From Selenomonas sp. (GTDB lineage Bacteria > Bacillota > Negativicutes > Selenomonadales > Selenomonadaceae), in the NCBI GenBank assembly GCA_022773585.1, contig JALEZZ010000068.1, positions 1 through 45,947 on the forward strand: a DNA stretch of 45,947 bases. The letters are read 5' to 3'. Positions 1 to 7,043 of the stretch are shown piece by piece. Each line of letters starts with the position of its first letter. The first letter of the stretch is position 1. The position numbers and the translations under genes are program-made. Under the pieces are notes generated by a model, which ran no database searches, was not told the DNA's origin, and was given only the letters and a program-made list of their open reading frames with translations.

Positions 1-15
1 ACATCGAATTTGAAA

Positions 16-213
16 GCCTCCCTCTCAGAGGGAGGTGCCCGAAGGGCGGAGGGAGTCTCACAAGCACGTCATATGGAATGCATGATTGTAGCTTATGCGG
101 GCTTCGCAGACTCTTCGATGCCCGCGTAAGATGCAATCGTATATCTCACACGCCTATCTTGTGAGACTCCCTCAGTCAGCCATTCGGCTGACAGCCCCCT
201 CTGAGAGGGGGCC
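16..213. repeat. Palindromic intergenic repeat, full copy A (core subtype 1)
   Basis: This is a 198-bp imperfect palindrome. Each end carries a GC-rich hairpin (CCTCCCTCT/AGAGGGAGG at 17-35; CCCCCTCT/AGAGGGGG at the right end). Next comes a second small hairpin (GCCC-GAA-GGGC on the left, CAGCC-ATTC-GGCTG on the right), then the core GGAGGGAGTCTCACAAG, mirrored on the right as CTTGTGAGACTCCCTC. An inner stem pairs GATTG...ATGCGGGC with GCCCGCGTAA...CAATC. The copy fills most of the gene-free stretch before pdp (positions 1-270). No convincing promoter is seen between it and pdp. Related copies occur at 8225, 32077 and elsewhere. Confidence 0.9.
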
Positions 214-270
214 TGAAATCAAAAAGTCTGAAATATCTGTAATAAAAGAAAAATGGAGGAACTTTTCCAA

Positions 271-1593
271 ATGCGCATGTACGACCTGATCACGAAGAAG
301 AAGCACAACGAGCCCCTCACGGACGAAGAAATCCAGTTCATGATTGACGGCTATGTCAAAGGCGACATCCCCGATTATCAGATGTCTTCGATGCTCATGG
401 CCATCTGGTTCAATGGCATGAACGACCATGAAATCACGGAGCTCACGAAGGTCATGGCAAAATCCGGCGATATGATCGACCTCTCCGCGATCGCGGGCAA
501 GAAGGTCGACAAGCACTCGACGGGCGGCGTCGGCGACAAGACGACGCTGATTGTCGCGCCGATTGTCGCTGCTTGCGGCGGCAAGGTCGCGAAGATGTCC
601 GGCCGCGGCCTCGGCCACACGGGCGGCACGGTCGACAAGCTCGAGTCCATCCCGGGCTATCGCACGGTGCTCGACCGCAAGGAATTCTTCGACACGGTCA
701 ATAAATGCGGCGTCTCGCTCATCGGCCAGTCCGGCAACCTCGCTCCGGCCGACAAGAAGCTCTATGCGCTGCGCGACGTCACGGCAACGGTCGACTGCAT
801 TCCTCTGATTGCTTCCTCCATCATGAGCAAGAAGCTCGCCGCTGGTTCTGACTGCATCCTGCTCGACGTCAAAACGGGCTCGGGTGCGTTCATGAAGACG
901 CTCGACGACTCCATCAAGCTCGCGCAGACGATGGTCAACATCGGCGAGGGCGCCGGCCGCCGCACGGTCGCGCTGATCACTGACATGGACACGCCGCTCG
1001 GCTTCGGCATCGGCAACAGCATCGAGGTCATGGAGTCCATGGACGTGCTGAAAGGCCACGGTCCGGCGGACCTCACGGAGGTTTCGCTCCAGCTCGCATC
1101 GAACATGCTCTACCTCGTCGGCAAGGGCACGCCGGAAGAGTGCCGCAAGATGGCCGAGAAGTCCATCGAAGACGGCACGGCGTTCGAGACGTTCTGCACG
1201 ATGGTGCGCGCCCAGGGCGGCGACGACAGCGTGTTGCGCGATTATGACAAGTTCCAGAAAGCACCGTACACGTACGACATCGTCGCGGAGGAGAGCGGCT
1301 ACATCGAAAAGCAGAACGCCGAGGAAGTCGGCGAAGTTTCCGTCGTGCTCGGCGCCGGCCGCGAGACGAAGGACAGCGCCATCGACTTCTCCGCTGGCAT
1401 CATCCTCCACAAGAAGTACGGCGACAAGGTCGAGAAGGGCGAAGCGCTCGCAACGCTTTATACGTCGAAAGAAGCAGCCCTCAAAGAGGCGGAGCGCATG
1501 TATCGCGAAGCCACGAAGATCGGCCCGAATGCTCCGAAGAAAGAGCCGCTCGTCTATGCGCGCGTCGAAAAGGACAAAGTCGAAAAATACTGA
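271..1593 (+). CDS. pdp: Pyrimidine-nucleoside phosphorylase
   Basis: Phosphorolysis of uridine, thymidine or deoxyuridine to the base plus (deoxy)ribose 1-phosphate in the cytoplasm. The 440-aa product has the usual family length and start (MRMYDLITKK), the signature KMSGRGLGHTGGTVDKLES near residues 107-125, the phosphate-binding KHSTGGVGDK near residue 80, and a C-terminal barrel-sandwich hybrid domain with AGIILHKKYGDKVEKGE. An ATG at 253 lies inside the ribosome-binding site AAATGGAGGA, so the ATG at 271, 11 nt after GGAGG, is the likely start. The gene leads pdp-cdd-nupC, a compact salvage set: cdd deaminates cytidine to uridine and NupC imports both. Family assignment is secure; the thymidine versus uridine preference cannot be read from sequence alone, although monomers of this Gram-positive type usually accept both. 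Confidence 0.96.
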   Translation: MRMYDLITKKKHNEPLTDEEIQFMIDGYVKGDIPDYQMSSMLMAIWFNGMNDHEITELTKVMAKSGDMIDLSAIAGKKVDKHSTGGVGDKTTLIVAPIVAACGGKVAKMSGRGLGHTGGTVDKLESIPGYRTVLDRKEFFDTVNKCGVSLIGQSGNLAPADKKLYALRDVTATVDCIPLIASSIMSKKLAAGSDCILLDVKTGSGAFMKTLDDSIKLAQTMVNIGEGAGRRTVALITDMDTPLGFGIGNSIEVMESMDVLKGHGPADLTEVSLQLASNMLYLVGKGTPEECRKMAEKSIEDGTAFETFCTMVRAQGGDDSVLRDYDKFQKAPYTYDIVAEESGYIEKQNAEEVGEVSVVLGAGRETKDSAIDFSAGIILHKKYGDKVEKGEALATLYTSKEAALKEAERMYREATKIGPNAPKKEPLVYARVEKDKVEKY

Positions 1594-1605
1594 GCAGACT
1601 GCATC

Positions 1606-1620
1606 GTGGAGGAACAACTT
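1606..1620 (+). promoter_or_regulatory. Ribosome-binding site deciding the cdd start
   Basis: GTGGAGG at 1606-1612 followed by an 8-nt spacer and ATG at 1621. The GTG at 1606 is in frame but is part of the Shine-Dalgarno sequence, so it is not a start. Confidence 0.8.
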
Positions 1621-2007
1621 ATGACAGACGAAGAACTCGTACAGAAAGCCATTGAATACCGCAAGCATTCCTATAGCCCGTACTCCCATTTCGCCGTCGG
1701 TGCGGCCGTGCTGACGAAGAGCGGCAAGGTCTTTGGCGGTTGCAACATTGAGAACGCGAGCTATCCGGTCGGCATCTGCGCTGAGCGCACGGCCATCGTC
1801 AAGGCCGTCTCGGAAGGGGAACGCGACATCGTCGCCCTCGCCGTCGTCGGCGATACGCCGGGAGCGTGTAGCCCCTGCGGCATGTGCCGCCAGTTCATCG
1901 GCGAATTCAAGATACCGAAAATCATCATGGCGAACCTCAAGGATGCCCGCAAGACGGTGACGCTCGAAGAACTCCTGCCGTACGCCTTTACGGATTCGGA
2001 CATGTGA
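1621..2007 (+). CDS. cdd: Cytidine deaminase
   Basis: Zinc-dependent hydrolytic deamination of cytidine and deoxycytidine to uridine and deoxyuridine. The 128-aa protein is the length of the tetrameric small Cdd class. Visible motifs are the substrate loop YSPYSHFAVGAAV (about residues 19-31), CNIENASYPVGICAERTA with the zinc ligand Cys and the catalytic Glu in CAE, and PCGMCRQF with the other two zinc cysteines. The three-cysteine zinc site is typical of the Bacillus-type tetrameric enzyme. It starts 27 nt after the pdp stop and is probably cotranscribed with it, feeding uridine to the phosphorylase. Confidence 0.96.
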   Translation: MTDEELVQKAIEYRKHSYSPYSHFAVGAAVLTKSGKVFGGCNIENASYPVGICAERTAIVKAVSEGERDIVALAVVGDTPGACSPCGMCRQFIGEFKIPKIIMANLKDARKTVTLEELLPYAFTDSDM

Positions 2008-2015
2008 GTTATAAT
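1987..2015 (+). promoter_or_regulatory. Putative nupC promoter overlapping the end of cdd
   Basis: TTTACG (1987-1992), 17-bp spacer, TATAAT (2010-2015). The -10 box is a perfect match and the -35 matches 4 of 6 positions. It would let nupC be transcribed separately from pdp-cdd, with a start near 2022. Confidence 0.5.
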
Positions 2016-2028
2016 GGAAAACGCTGCG

Positions 2029-2044
2029 AGGGACACGTGTCCCT
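2029..2044. promoter_or_regulatory. Perfect palindrome in the nupC leader (operator or hairpin)
   Basis: AGGGACACGTGTCCCT is a 16-bp perfect palindrome starting about 14 nt after the putative -10 box. Its place just after the predicted transcription start suits a repressor operator. The binding protein is unknown. Confidence 0.5.
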
Positions 2045-2084
2045 TGCCCCAGAAATCATCACTAGGATAGGAGTATAAAATCCC

Positions 2085-3284
2085 ATGTATCTCATTATTA
2101 ACATCCTTGGCGTCGTCGTCTTCCTCGCCATCGGCGTCCTTCTTTCGAAGAAGCGCAAGGAAATCCAGTGGCGCGGCGTCGGCACGCTGCTCGTCATGAA
2201 CTTCGTGCTCGCGTGGTTCCTCACGACGTTCCCGATCGGCCGCGAGATCGTGCAGGGCGCGGCGGCCGCGTTCGTCGGCCTCGTCAATGTGGCGTACGAA
2301 GGCATCGCGTTCGCGTTCCCGGACTGGGTTCATGTCAAGCAGATGAACTTCTTCACGTCCGCGCTGCTGCCGATTCTCTTCGTCGTTCCGCTGTTCGACA
2401 TCCTGACGTACATCGGCATCCTGCCGTTCGTCATCAAGTACATCGGCAAGGCGCTGGCGTTCCTGACGCACGAGCCGAAGTTCGAGTCGTTCTTCTCCAT
2501 TGAAATGATGTTCCTCGGCACCACGGAGGCGCTCGCCGTCTCGAATCTCCAGCTCAAGCGCATGAAGGCGGACCGCTGCCTGACGCTTGCCATGATGTCC
2601 ATGAGCTGCGTCACGGCTGGCCTGATCGGCGTCTACACGACGATGATGCCGGCAGAGTTCATCCTGACGGCCGTTCCTCTGAACGTCGTCAACGCGCTGA
2701 TTGTTACCAATATCTTACACCCCGTCAAGATTTCGCCGGAAGAGGACACGGTCGCCACGCTGAAAGATGGCGGCAAGGAGCGCGAGCCGTTCTTCTCGTT
2801 CCTCGGCAGCTCGATCCTCGGCGCTGGCCGTCTCGTGCTGATCATCGCTGCGAACGTCATCGCGTTCGTCGCGCTCGCAAAATTCATCGACCTCTTGCTC
2901 GGCTTTGTTCATCCGATGCTCTCGCTTGAGTCCATCCTCGGCGTCATCATGTTCCCGTTTGCATGGCTCATGGGCCTCGACACGACGGAAGCGTTCACGC
3001 TCGCACAGAACATGGGCACGAAGCTCGTCACGAACGAGTTCGTCGTCATGCTCGGCGTGCAGGACAATTTCGCGACGTTCAGCCGCCACCTGCAGGGCGT
3101 CCTGACGGTCTTCGTCACGTCGTTCGCGAACTTCGGCACGCTCGGCATGATCATCGGCTTCTTCAAGGGCACGGTCGACGACAGCAAGAACGAGCTCATC
3201 AGCCGCAACGTCGGCTACATGCTCCTCTCGGGCATCCTCGTCTCCCTGCTCTCTGCAGGCATCGCCGGTATTTTCATCTGGTAA
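2085..3284 (+). CDS. nupC: Concentrative nucleoside transporter, NupC/CNT family
   Basis: Cation-coupled nucleoside uptake across the inner membrane. The 399-aa protein has the CNT layout: an N-terminal helical pair, a gate domain with LVNVAYEG (about residues 66-73), the central MMFLGTTEALAVSNLQLKRM region that corresponds to the nucleoside/cation site, and a C-terminal segment with GLDTTEAFTLAQNMGTKLVTNEFV. About eight hydrophobic helices are visible. The ribosome-binding site GGAG sits 11 nt before ATG 2085. It completes the pyrimidine salvage operon and ends at a strong terminator. Confidence 0.94.
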   Translation: MYLIINILGVVVFLAIGVLLSKKRKEIQWRGVGTLLVMNFVLAWFLTTFPIGREIVQGAAAAFVGLVNVAYEGIAFAFPDWVHVKQMNFFTSALLPILFVVPLFDILTYIGILPFVIKYIGKALAFLTHEPKFESFFSIEMMFLGTTEALAVSNLQLKRMKADRCLTLAMMSMSCVTAGLIGVYTTMMPAEFILTAVPLNVVNALIVTNILHPVKISPEEDTVATLKDGGKEREPFFSFLGSSILGAGRLVLIIAANVIAFVALAKFIDLLLGFVHPMLSLESILGVIMFPFAWLMGLDTTEAFTLAQNMGTKLVTNEFVVMLGVQDNFATFSRHLQGVLTVFVTSFANFGTLGMIIGFFKGTVDDSKNELISRNVGYMLLSGILVSLLSAGIAGIFIW

Positions 3285-3302
3285 CCATATATCGCATCTT
3301 TC

Positions 3303-3338
3303 AAGAGCTTCAGGACAAGAGGTCCTGGAGCTCTTTTT
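3303..3338 (+). terminator. Intrinsic terminator of the pdp-cdd-nupC operon
   Basis: A 14-bp stem (AAGAGCTTCAGGAC at 3303-3316 with GTCCTGGAGCTCTT at 3322-3335, one G-T pair) runs into a T tract at 3334-3338. The hairpin overlaps the last codons of the convergent kinase gene. On the opposite strand there is no T tract, so it should stop only rightward transcription. Confidence 0.85.
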
Positions 3339-4326
3339 CTGTCAGGTGGAATGTTTCTTTGAGCGCTTCGCGGCCCATGCCGCTCGAGCTGGCGAGGCGG
3401 CGGAGGATGTTGCGGCGGGCGGTTTCGAGGCCTTTCTGGTAGCCGACGGCGTACGTCTTGCCGTGGCCGGAGGCCATCTGTTCTTCGTAGGCTCGGAAAA
3501 TCGGCTCGTCTTTGCGGCGGACGGAGTCGAAGTCCTGCTGTGTGCTCTTCTGCTTCGCGCGGTAATGCTGCAAGCGGTCGGGCTGCGGCTGGTAGTCGCC
3601 GTCGGGGCTGTAGATCCACGTTTCGTCGGCAGGCCACGAGCCCGTCATGACCTGCATGATGGCCGGGCGGTAATCGTTCTCGTAGCGCTCGGCGGCCTCT
3701 TTCGGCGTGAGGCCGCGGGCGGCGAGGCGCTGCTGCGTGCGCGAGGCGAGGCTGCCGGGCTGCGCCATGATGGCGACGCTGTAGTCGGCAAATTTGCGAA
3801 GGTTCTCCCAGCCGTAGCTCTTGAGCAGCAGATAGCAGCCTTCGACAATGACGATGGGCTTGCGGACGGGCGTGATGTCGGGCACGATTTCGCGGCGCGC
3901 GCGGTCGTAGACGGGCCAGCGGATGTCCTGGCCGGATGCGAGCGCCGAGAGCTTTGCGGACAGCGCTTCGAGGTCGTAGGCTTGCGGCCCGTACGGCGAG
4001 AGCGGCTTTCCCTCGGCATCGAGTTCGGCAGCGAGTTCCTTCGGCGCGCGCTGGAAGCCTTCGAGGCCGAGGCGCTGCACGGGCACGATGCCGGAGGCAC
4101 CTCCCATGAGCGAGAGGCGCTCGAGGAAGAGCGCGAGCGTCGTTTTGCCCGTGTCGGCCGGGGCGACGAGGTAGACGACGGTGCGGCGGCCGAGCCGATG
4201 GCAGAGTGCCGTCAGGCGGCGGAGCAGCGGCTCGAAGAGCTTCTTGATTGCATCGTCACTGTAAGAGAGCTTGCGCGGGGTTCCGTTGATATTGAGGCGG
4301 CAGGTGCGCCATTGTTTTGCAGGCAT
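3310..4326 (-). CDS. Nucleoside/nucleotide kinase-like P-loop NTPase (uridine/pantothenate kinase superfamily)
   Basis: Probably an ATP-dependent small-molecule kinase. A loop VAPADTGKTTLALFLE near residues 53-68 is a Walker A in which the first Gly is Ala. VEGCYLLL near residue 161 matches the second acidic motif of the uridine kinase/FrcK group, and TQQRLAARGLTPKEAAERYENDYRPA resembles the LID region of such kinases. The C-terminal 45 residues (AVGYQKGLETARRNILRRLA, then a helix ending LTEKELQDLL) look like the tails of Rpn/PD-(D/E)XK transposase-like proteins, which is unusual. AAAGGAG lies 10 nt before the start. It converges on nupC, so a role in nucleoside or sugar phosphorylation is inferred from context and is unproven. 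Confidence 0.7.
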   Translation of the reverse strand: MPAKQWRTCRLNINGTPRKLSYSDDAIKKLFEPLLRRLTALCHRLGRRTVVYLVAPADTGKTTLALFLERLSLMGGASGIVPVQRLGLEGFQRAPKELAAELDAEGKPLSPYGPQAYDLEALSAKLSALASGQDIRWPVYDRARREIVPDITPVRKPIVIVEGCYLLLKSYGWENLRKFADYSVAIMAQPGSLASRTQQRLAARGLTPKEAAERYENDYRPAIMQVMTGSWPADETWIYSPDGDYQPQPDRLQHYRAKQKSTQQDFDSVRRKDEPIFRAYEEQMASGHGKTYAVGYQKGLETARRNILRRLASSSGMGREALKETFHLTEKELQDLLS

Positions 4327-4415
4327 GTGGGGTCGTCTCCTTTCGATGCATTCGATATCCTTATCTTAAAAAAGGATTCGACAAATTGTGGGAAAATCCT
4401 GTTGCTTTTCTGGAA

Positions 4416-4430
4416 TGTGAAAATTTCACA
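4416..4430. promoter_or_regulatory. TGTGA-N5-TCACA inverted repeat upstream of the hydrogenase operon
   Basis: TGTGAAAATTTCACA is symmetric about its middle base. It resembles CRP/FNR-family (TGTGA-N6-TCACA) and Rex (TGTGAA-N4-TTCACA) operators but is one base short of either. It lies in the 300-bp AT-rich gap between the divergent kinase and hydrogenase genes. The regulator is unknown. Confidence 0.45.
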
Positions 4431-4488
4431 GGTGTTTTGTTCGATTCACAAATTTTACGATATTGTTTCGTTTTTCTGCGTTTTTTCG

Positions 4489-4540
4489 TATGAAATTTCA
4501 TATTTTCTACTGGAAATCGGTGTGAAATCTGTGTTATCAT
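4489..4540 (+). promoter_or_regulatory. Candidate hydrogenase promoter with an adjoining palindrome
   Basis: TATGAAATTTCATA (4489-4502) is a 14-bp perfect palindrome. Just downstream, TGGAAA (4511-4516), an 18-bp spacer and the extended -10 TGTTATCAT (4532-4540) form a plausible sigma-70 promoter. The palindrome would lie just upstream of the -35 box. Apart from this and the repeat at 4416, nothing else was recognised in 4327-4631. Confidence 0.42.
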
Positions 4541-4631
4541 AAGAGCCGTGAGGTAAATTGTCTCGCAATTCATATTATTTATCTCGCAATAGGGAATCAT
4601 AATTGAAAGTAATATTGAGAGGATGAGGGAT

Positions 4632-6197
4632 ATGGCGCGAAAGATCTCTCGCAGGGATTTCCTGAAGCTCGCGTCGGGGACGAGCCTCTTCGGCCTCGGC
4701 GTGCTGGCTTCGGGCTGTGCGTCAGAACAGAAGGATGAGGGCGGCGACGGCTGGATGCCCGACCAGTATCAGGGGCGGGGCGATTTCCCCGCGCACCTGA
4801 AGGGCCGCGTCGCGATTTCGCCGAAGAATCCGTCGATCATGCGCGACGATGAGAAGTGCATTCTCTGCGGCCAGTGCATCGAGGCGTGCCATAATGTCAT
4901 CGGCGTTCACGGCTACTATCCGCTGCCGCTCAAGGACGAGACGGCCTGCATCGGCTGCGGCCAGTGCACGATGTGGTGCCCGACGGGCGCGATTCACGAG
5001 CGCCCGGCCGAAGATCAGGTCGAGGCAGCGCTCGCGGATGACAGCAAGTTCGTCGTCGTGCAGACGGCCCCGGCGACGAAGGTCTCGCTCGGCGAGGAGT
5101 TCGGCATGGCACCGGGTTCGATTGTCGGCGGCAAGCAGGTTGCGGCGCTGCGGGCGCTCGGCTTTGATGCCGTCTTTGATACCTGTATGTCGGCAGACAT
5201 GACGATCATGGAGGAGGCGAGCGAGGCACTCGTGCGCCTGACGCAGAAGAAGGACGAGCTGCCGCATTTCACGTCGTGCTGCCCGGGCTGGGTGCGCTTC
5301 TGCGAGCTCTTTTATCCCGACCTCATGAAGCACCTCTCGACCTGCAAGTCGCCGGCCGCCATGATGGGAGCGACGGTCAAGACGTACTATGCGGAAAAGA
5401 AAGGGCTTGACCCGAAAGACATCGTCACGGTCTCGATCATGCCGTGCACGGCGAAGAAGGGCGAAGCGCTCCGAAAGGAGCTCGGCCACGACGAGATGCA
5501 GGACGTTGACTATGTGCTGACGACGCGCGAGCTCGCGCGCCTGCTGAAGAAAAAAGGCATTGATTTTGCAAATCTCGGCGAAGAAGGCTACGATTCGATT
5601 CTCGGCGAAAGCTCGGGTGCGGGCCGTATCTTCGGTGCGACGGGCGGCGTCGCGGAGGCGTCCGTGCGCTCGCTCTATTATTTTGCGACGCATCAGGCAC
5701 CGCCTGCAGACCTGCTCGAATGGAAGGCCGTGCGCGGCCTGACGTCGGTCAAGGAAGCGCAGGCGAATGTGCCAGGCGTCGGCACGGTCAGCGTCGCCGT
5801 GGTGAGCGGCATGGCGTCGGGGCGCAAGGTGCTCGACGCCATCCGCGCGGGACAGGGCGGCCGCTGGCAGTTCATCGAATTCATGGCATGCCCAGGCGGC
5901 TGCATCGGTGGCGGCGGCCAGCCGAAGAGCCAGTTCGCGTCGAGCGAGGACATGCGGCAGAAGCGCATCGCGGCGCTCTATCAAGAGGACCGCGGCGCGA
6001 AAAAGCGCGCAAGCCATGAGAATCCCGAAATCCAGACGCTTTACAAAGAATTTTACGGTCAGCCGCTCGGAGAGCGCGCCGAGAAATATCTGCACACGTC
6101 GTTCGTGGATCAGAGCGAGAAGATTTTTGACGCCGAGACGCAGCATGCGCCGAACACGCCGCCCAAAGCGCCGATGGCAAAATCGGCAACAGCTTGA
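4632..6197 (+). CDS. hydA: Tat-exported [FeFe]-hydrogenase catalytic subunit
   Basis: Catalyses reversible H2 oxidation/proton reduction at an H-cluster. The 521-aa protein starts with a twin-arginine signal (SRRDFLK, residues 6-12), a hydrophobic stretch and a lipobox-like LASGC, so it is probably a lipoprotein on the outer face of the inner membrane. Two [4Fe-4S] motifs follow (CILCGQCIEAC; CIGCGQCTMWCPTGAI). All three H-cluster signatures are intact: TSCCPGW, MPCTAKKGEA and FMACPGGCIGGGGQP. The end (about residues 435-490, LYKEFYGQPLGERAEKYLHTSF) is the small-subunit domain fused in one chain. ATG 4632 is 9 nt after AGAGG; an ATG at 4623 abuts that site. It is followed after 15 nt by its electron-transfer subunit. 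Maturases HydE/F/G are not in the window. Tat-exported single-chain [FeFe] enzymes are uncommon. Confidence 0.93.
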   Translation: MARKISRRDFLKLASGTSLFGLGVLASGCASEQKDEGGDGWMPDQYQGRGDFPAHLKGRVAISPKNPSIMRDDEKCILCGQCIEACHNVIGVHGYYPLPLKDETACIGCGQCTMWCPTGAIHERPAEDQVEAALADDSKFVVVQTAPATKVSLGEEFGMAPGSIVGGKQVAALRALGFDAVFDTCMSADMTIMEEASEALVRLTQKKDELPHFTSCCPGWVRFCELFYPDLMKHLSTCKSPAAMMGATVKTYYAEKKGLDPKDIVTVSIMPCTAKKGEALRKELGHDEMQDVDYVLTTRELARLLKKKGIDFANLGEEGYDSILGESSGAGRIFGATGGVAEASVRSLYYFATHQAPPADLLEWKAVRGLTSVKEAQANVPGVGTVSVAVVSGMASGRKVLDAIRAGQGGRWQFIEFMACPGGCIGGGGQPKSQFASSEDMRQKRIAALYQEDRGAKKRASHENPEIQTLYKEFYGQPLGERAEKYLHTSFVDQSEKIFDAETQHAPNTPPKAPMAKSATA

Positions 6198-6212
6198 CAG
6201 GGAGGGAACGAT

Positions 6213-7043
6213 ATGGCTGTCCTCGTTGACATTACGAAATGCATCGGATGCGAGAGCTGTTCCGTGGCCTGCAAGCTCTGGAACAAGCTCCCCTATGGAA
6301 AGAAGAAGAGCCGCAAGCAGAAGGAGGAGAAAGACCTCGACGACGACACCTGGACCGTGATCCAGCGCAGGCGCATCGAAGCGCCGAGCGGCAAGGGTTA
6401 CACACGCTTCGTCAAGAAGCAGTGCATGCACTGCCTCGAACCGTCGTGCGCGTCGGCGTGCTTCTCAAAAGCGCTGCGCGTCGATCCCGAGACGCATGCC
6501 GTCGTCTACATCCCGGAGCTCTGCGTCGGCTGCCGCTACTGCATGATTGCGTGCCCGTTCGAGATTCCGCGCTACCAGTGGGATGAATCGCTGCCGCTCG
6601 TCACGAAATGCCAGCTCTGCGCCTCTCGCCTCAAAGCTGGCGACGCGCCGGCCTGCGTCAGCGCGTGCCCGACGGGAGCGCTGACGTTCGGTGACCGCGG
6701 GGCGCTGCTCGCGAAAGCGCATGGCATCATCGAGAAAGACCATCGCTACGTCAACCACGTCTATGGCGAGAAGGAGCTCGGCGGCACGGAATGGCTCTAC
6801 ATCTCCGACCAGCCGTTCGAGCAGCTCGGCTTCAAGACCGATTTCGAAGACATCCCGCCTTCGACATACACGCATGCCTACCTCTCAAAAGTGCCGTTCC
6901 TCGCGGCGGCCTGGGGTCTGTTCCTCGCGGCGATTTCCTGGCGCTACTACAAGAAGCACAAGGATGACAAGCCGAAGCCGCCAAGGCCTGAGGAAGAAAC
7001 GCGCGAAGCAGGCAATCATGGGGAAGGGGATGGCATGATATGA
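6213..7043 (+). CDS. HybA/DmsB-like four-cluster ferredoxin subunit
   Basis: Electron-transfer subunit expected to carry electrons between HydA and the membrane subunit. The 276-aa protein has four cysteine clusters typical of DmsB/HybA/NrfC proteins: CIGCESCSVAC (about residues 10-20), CMHCLEPSCASAC, CVGCRYCMIACPF and CQLCASRL...CVSACPTGAL. A single hydrophobic helix near residues 230-247 (FLAAAWGLFLAAISW) followed by lysines would anchor it in the membrane, as in HybA. No Tat or Sec signal is visible at the N-terminus, so export would need the HydA signal (hitchhiking). GGGAGGG precedes ATG 6213, and the gene overlaps the next one by 4 nt (ATGA). Confidence 0.9.
   Translation: MAVLVDITKCIGCESCSVACKLWNKLPYGKKKSRKQKEEKDLDDDTWTVIQRRRIEAPSGKGYTRFVKKQCMHCLEPSCASACFSKALRVDPETHAVVYIPELCVGCRYCMIACPFEIPRYQWDESLPLVTKCQLCASRLKAGDAPACVSACPTGALTFGDRGALLAKAHGIIEKDHRYVNHVYGEKELGGTEWLYISDQPFEQLGFKTDFEDIPPSTYTHAYLSKVPFLAAAWGLFLAAISWRYYKKHKDDKPKPPRPEEETREAGNHGEGDGMI

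Noticed and set aside
16..213. Palindromic repeats as simple intrinsic terminators
   Set aside because: The end hairpins are not followed by T tracts, the copies also occur between promoters and genes, and true terminators (e.g. at 22113, 25634, 35129) are separate. Only copy D contains a terminator.
172..1689. A 505-residue open frame opposite pdp
   Set aside because: The composition (Arg/His/Asp/Val-rich) is that of a shadow of pdp, and it starts inside a repeat with no ribosome-binding site.
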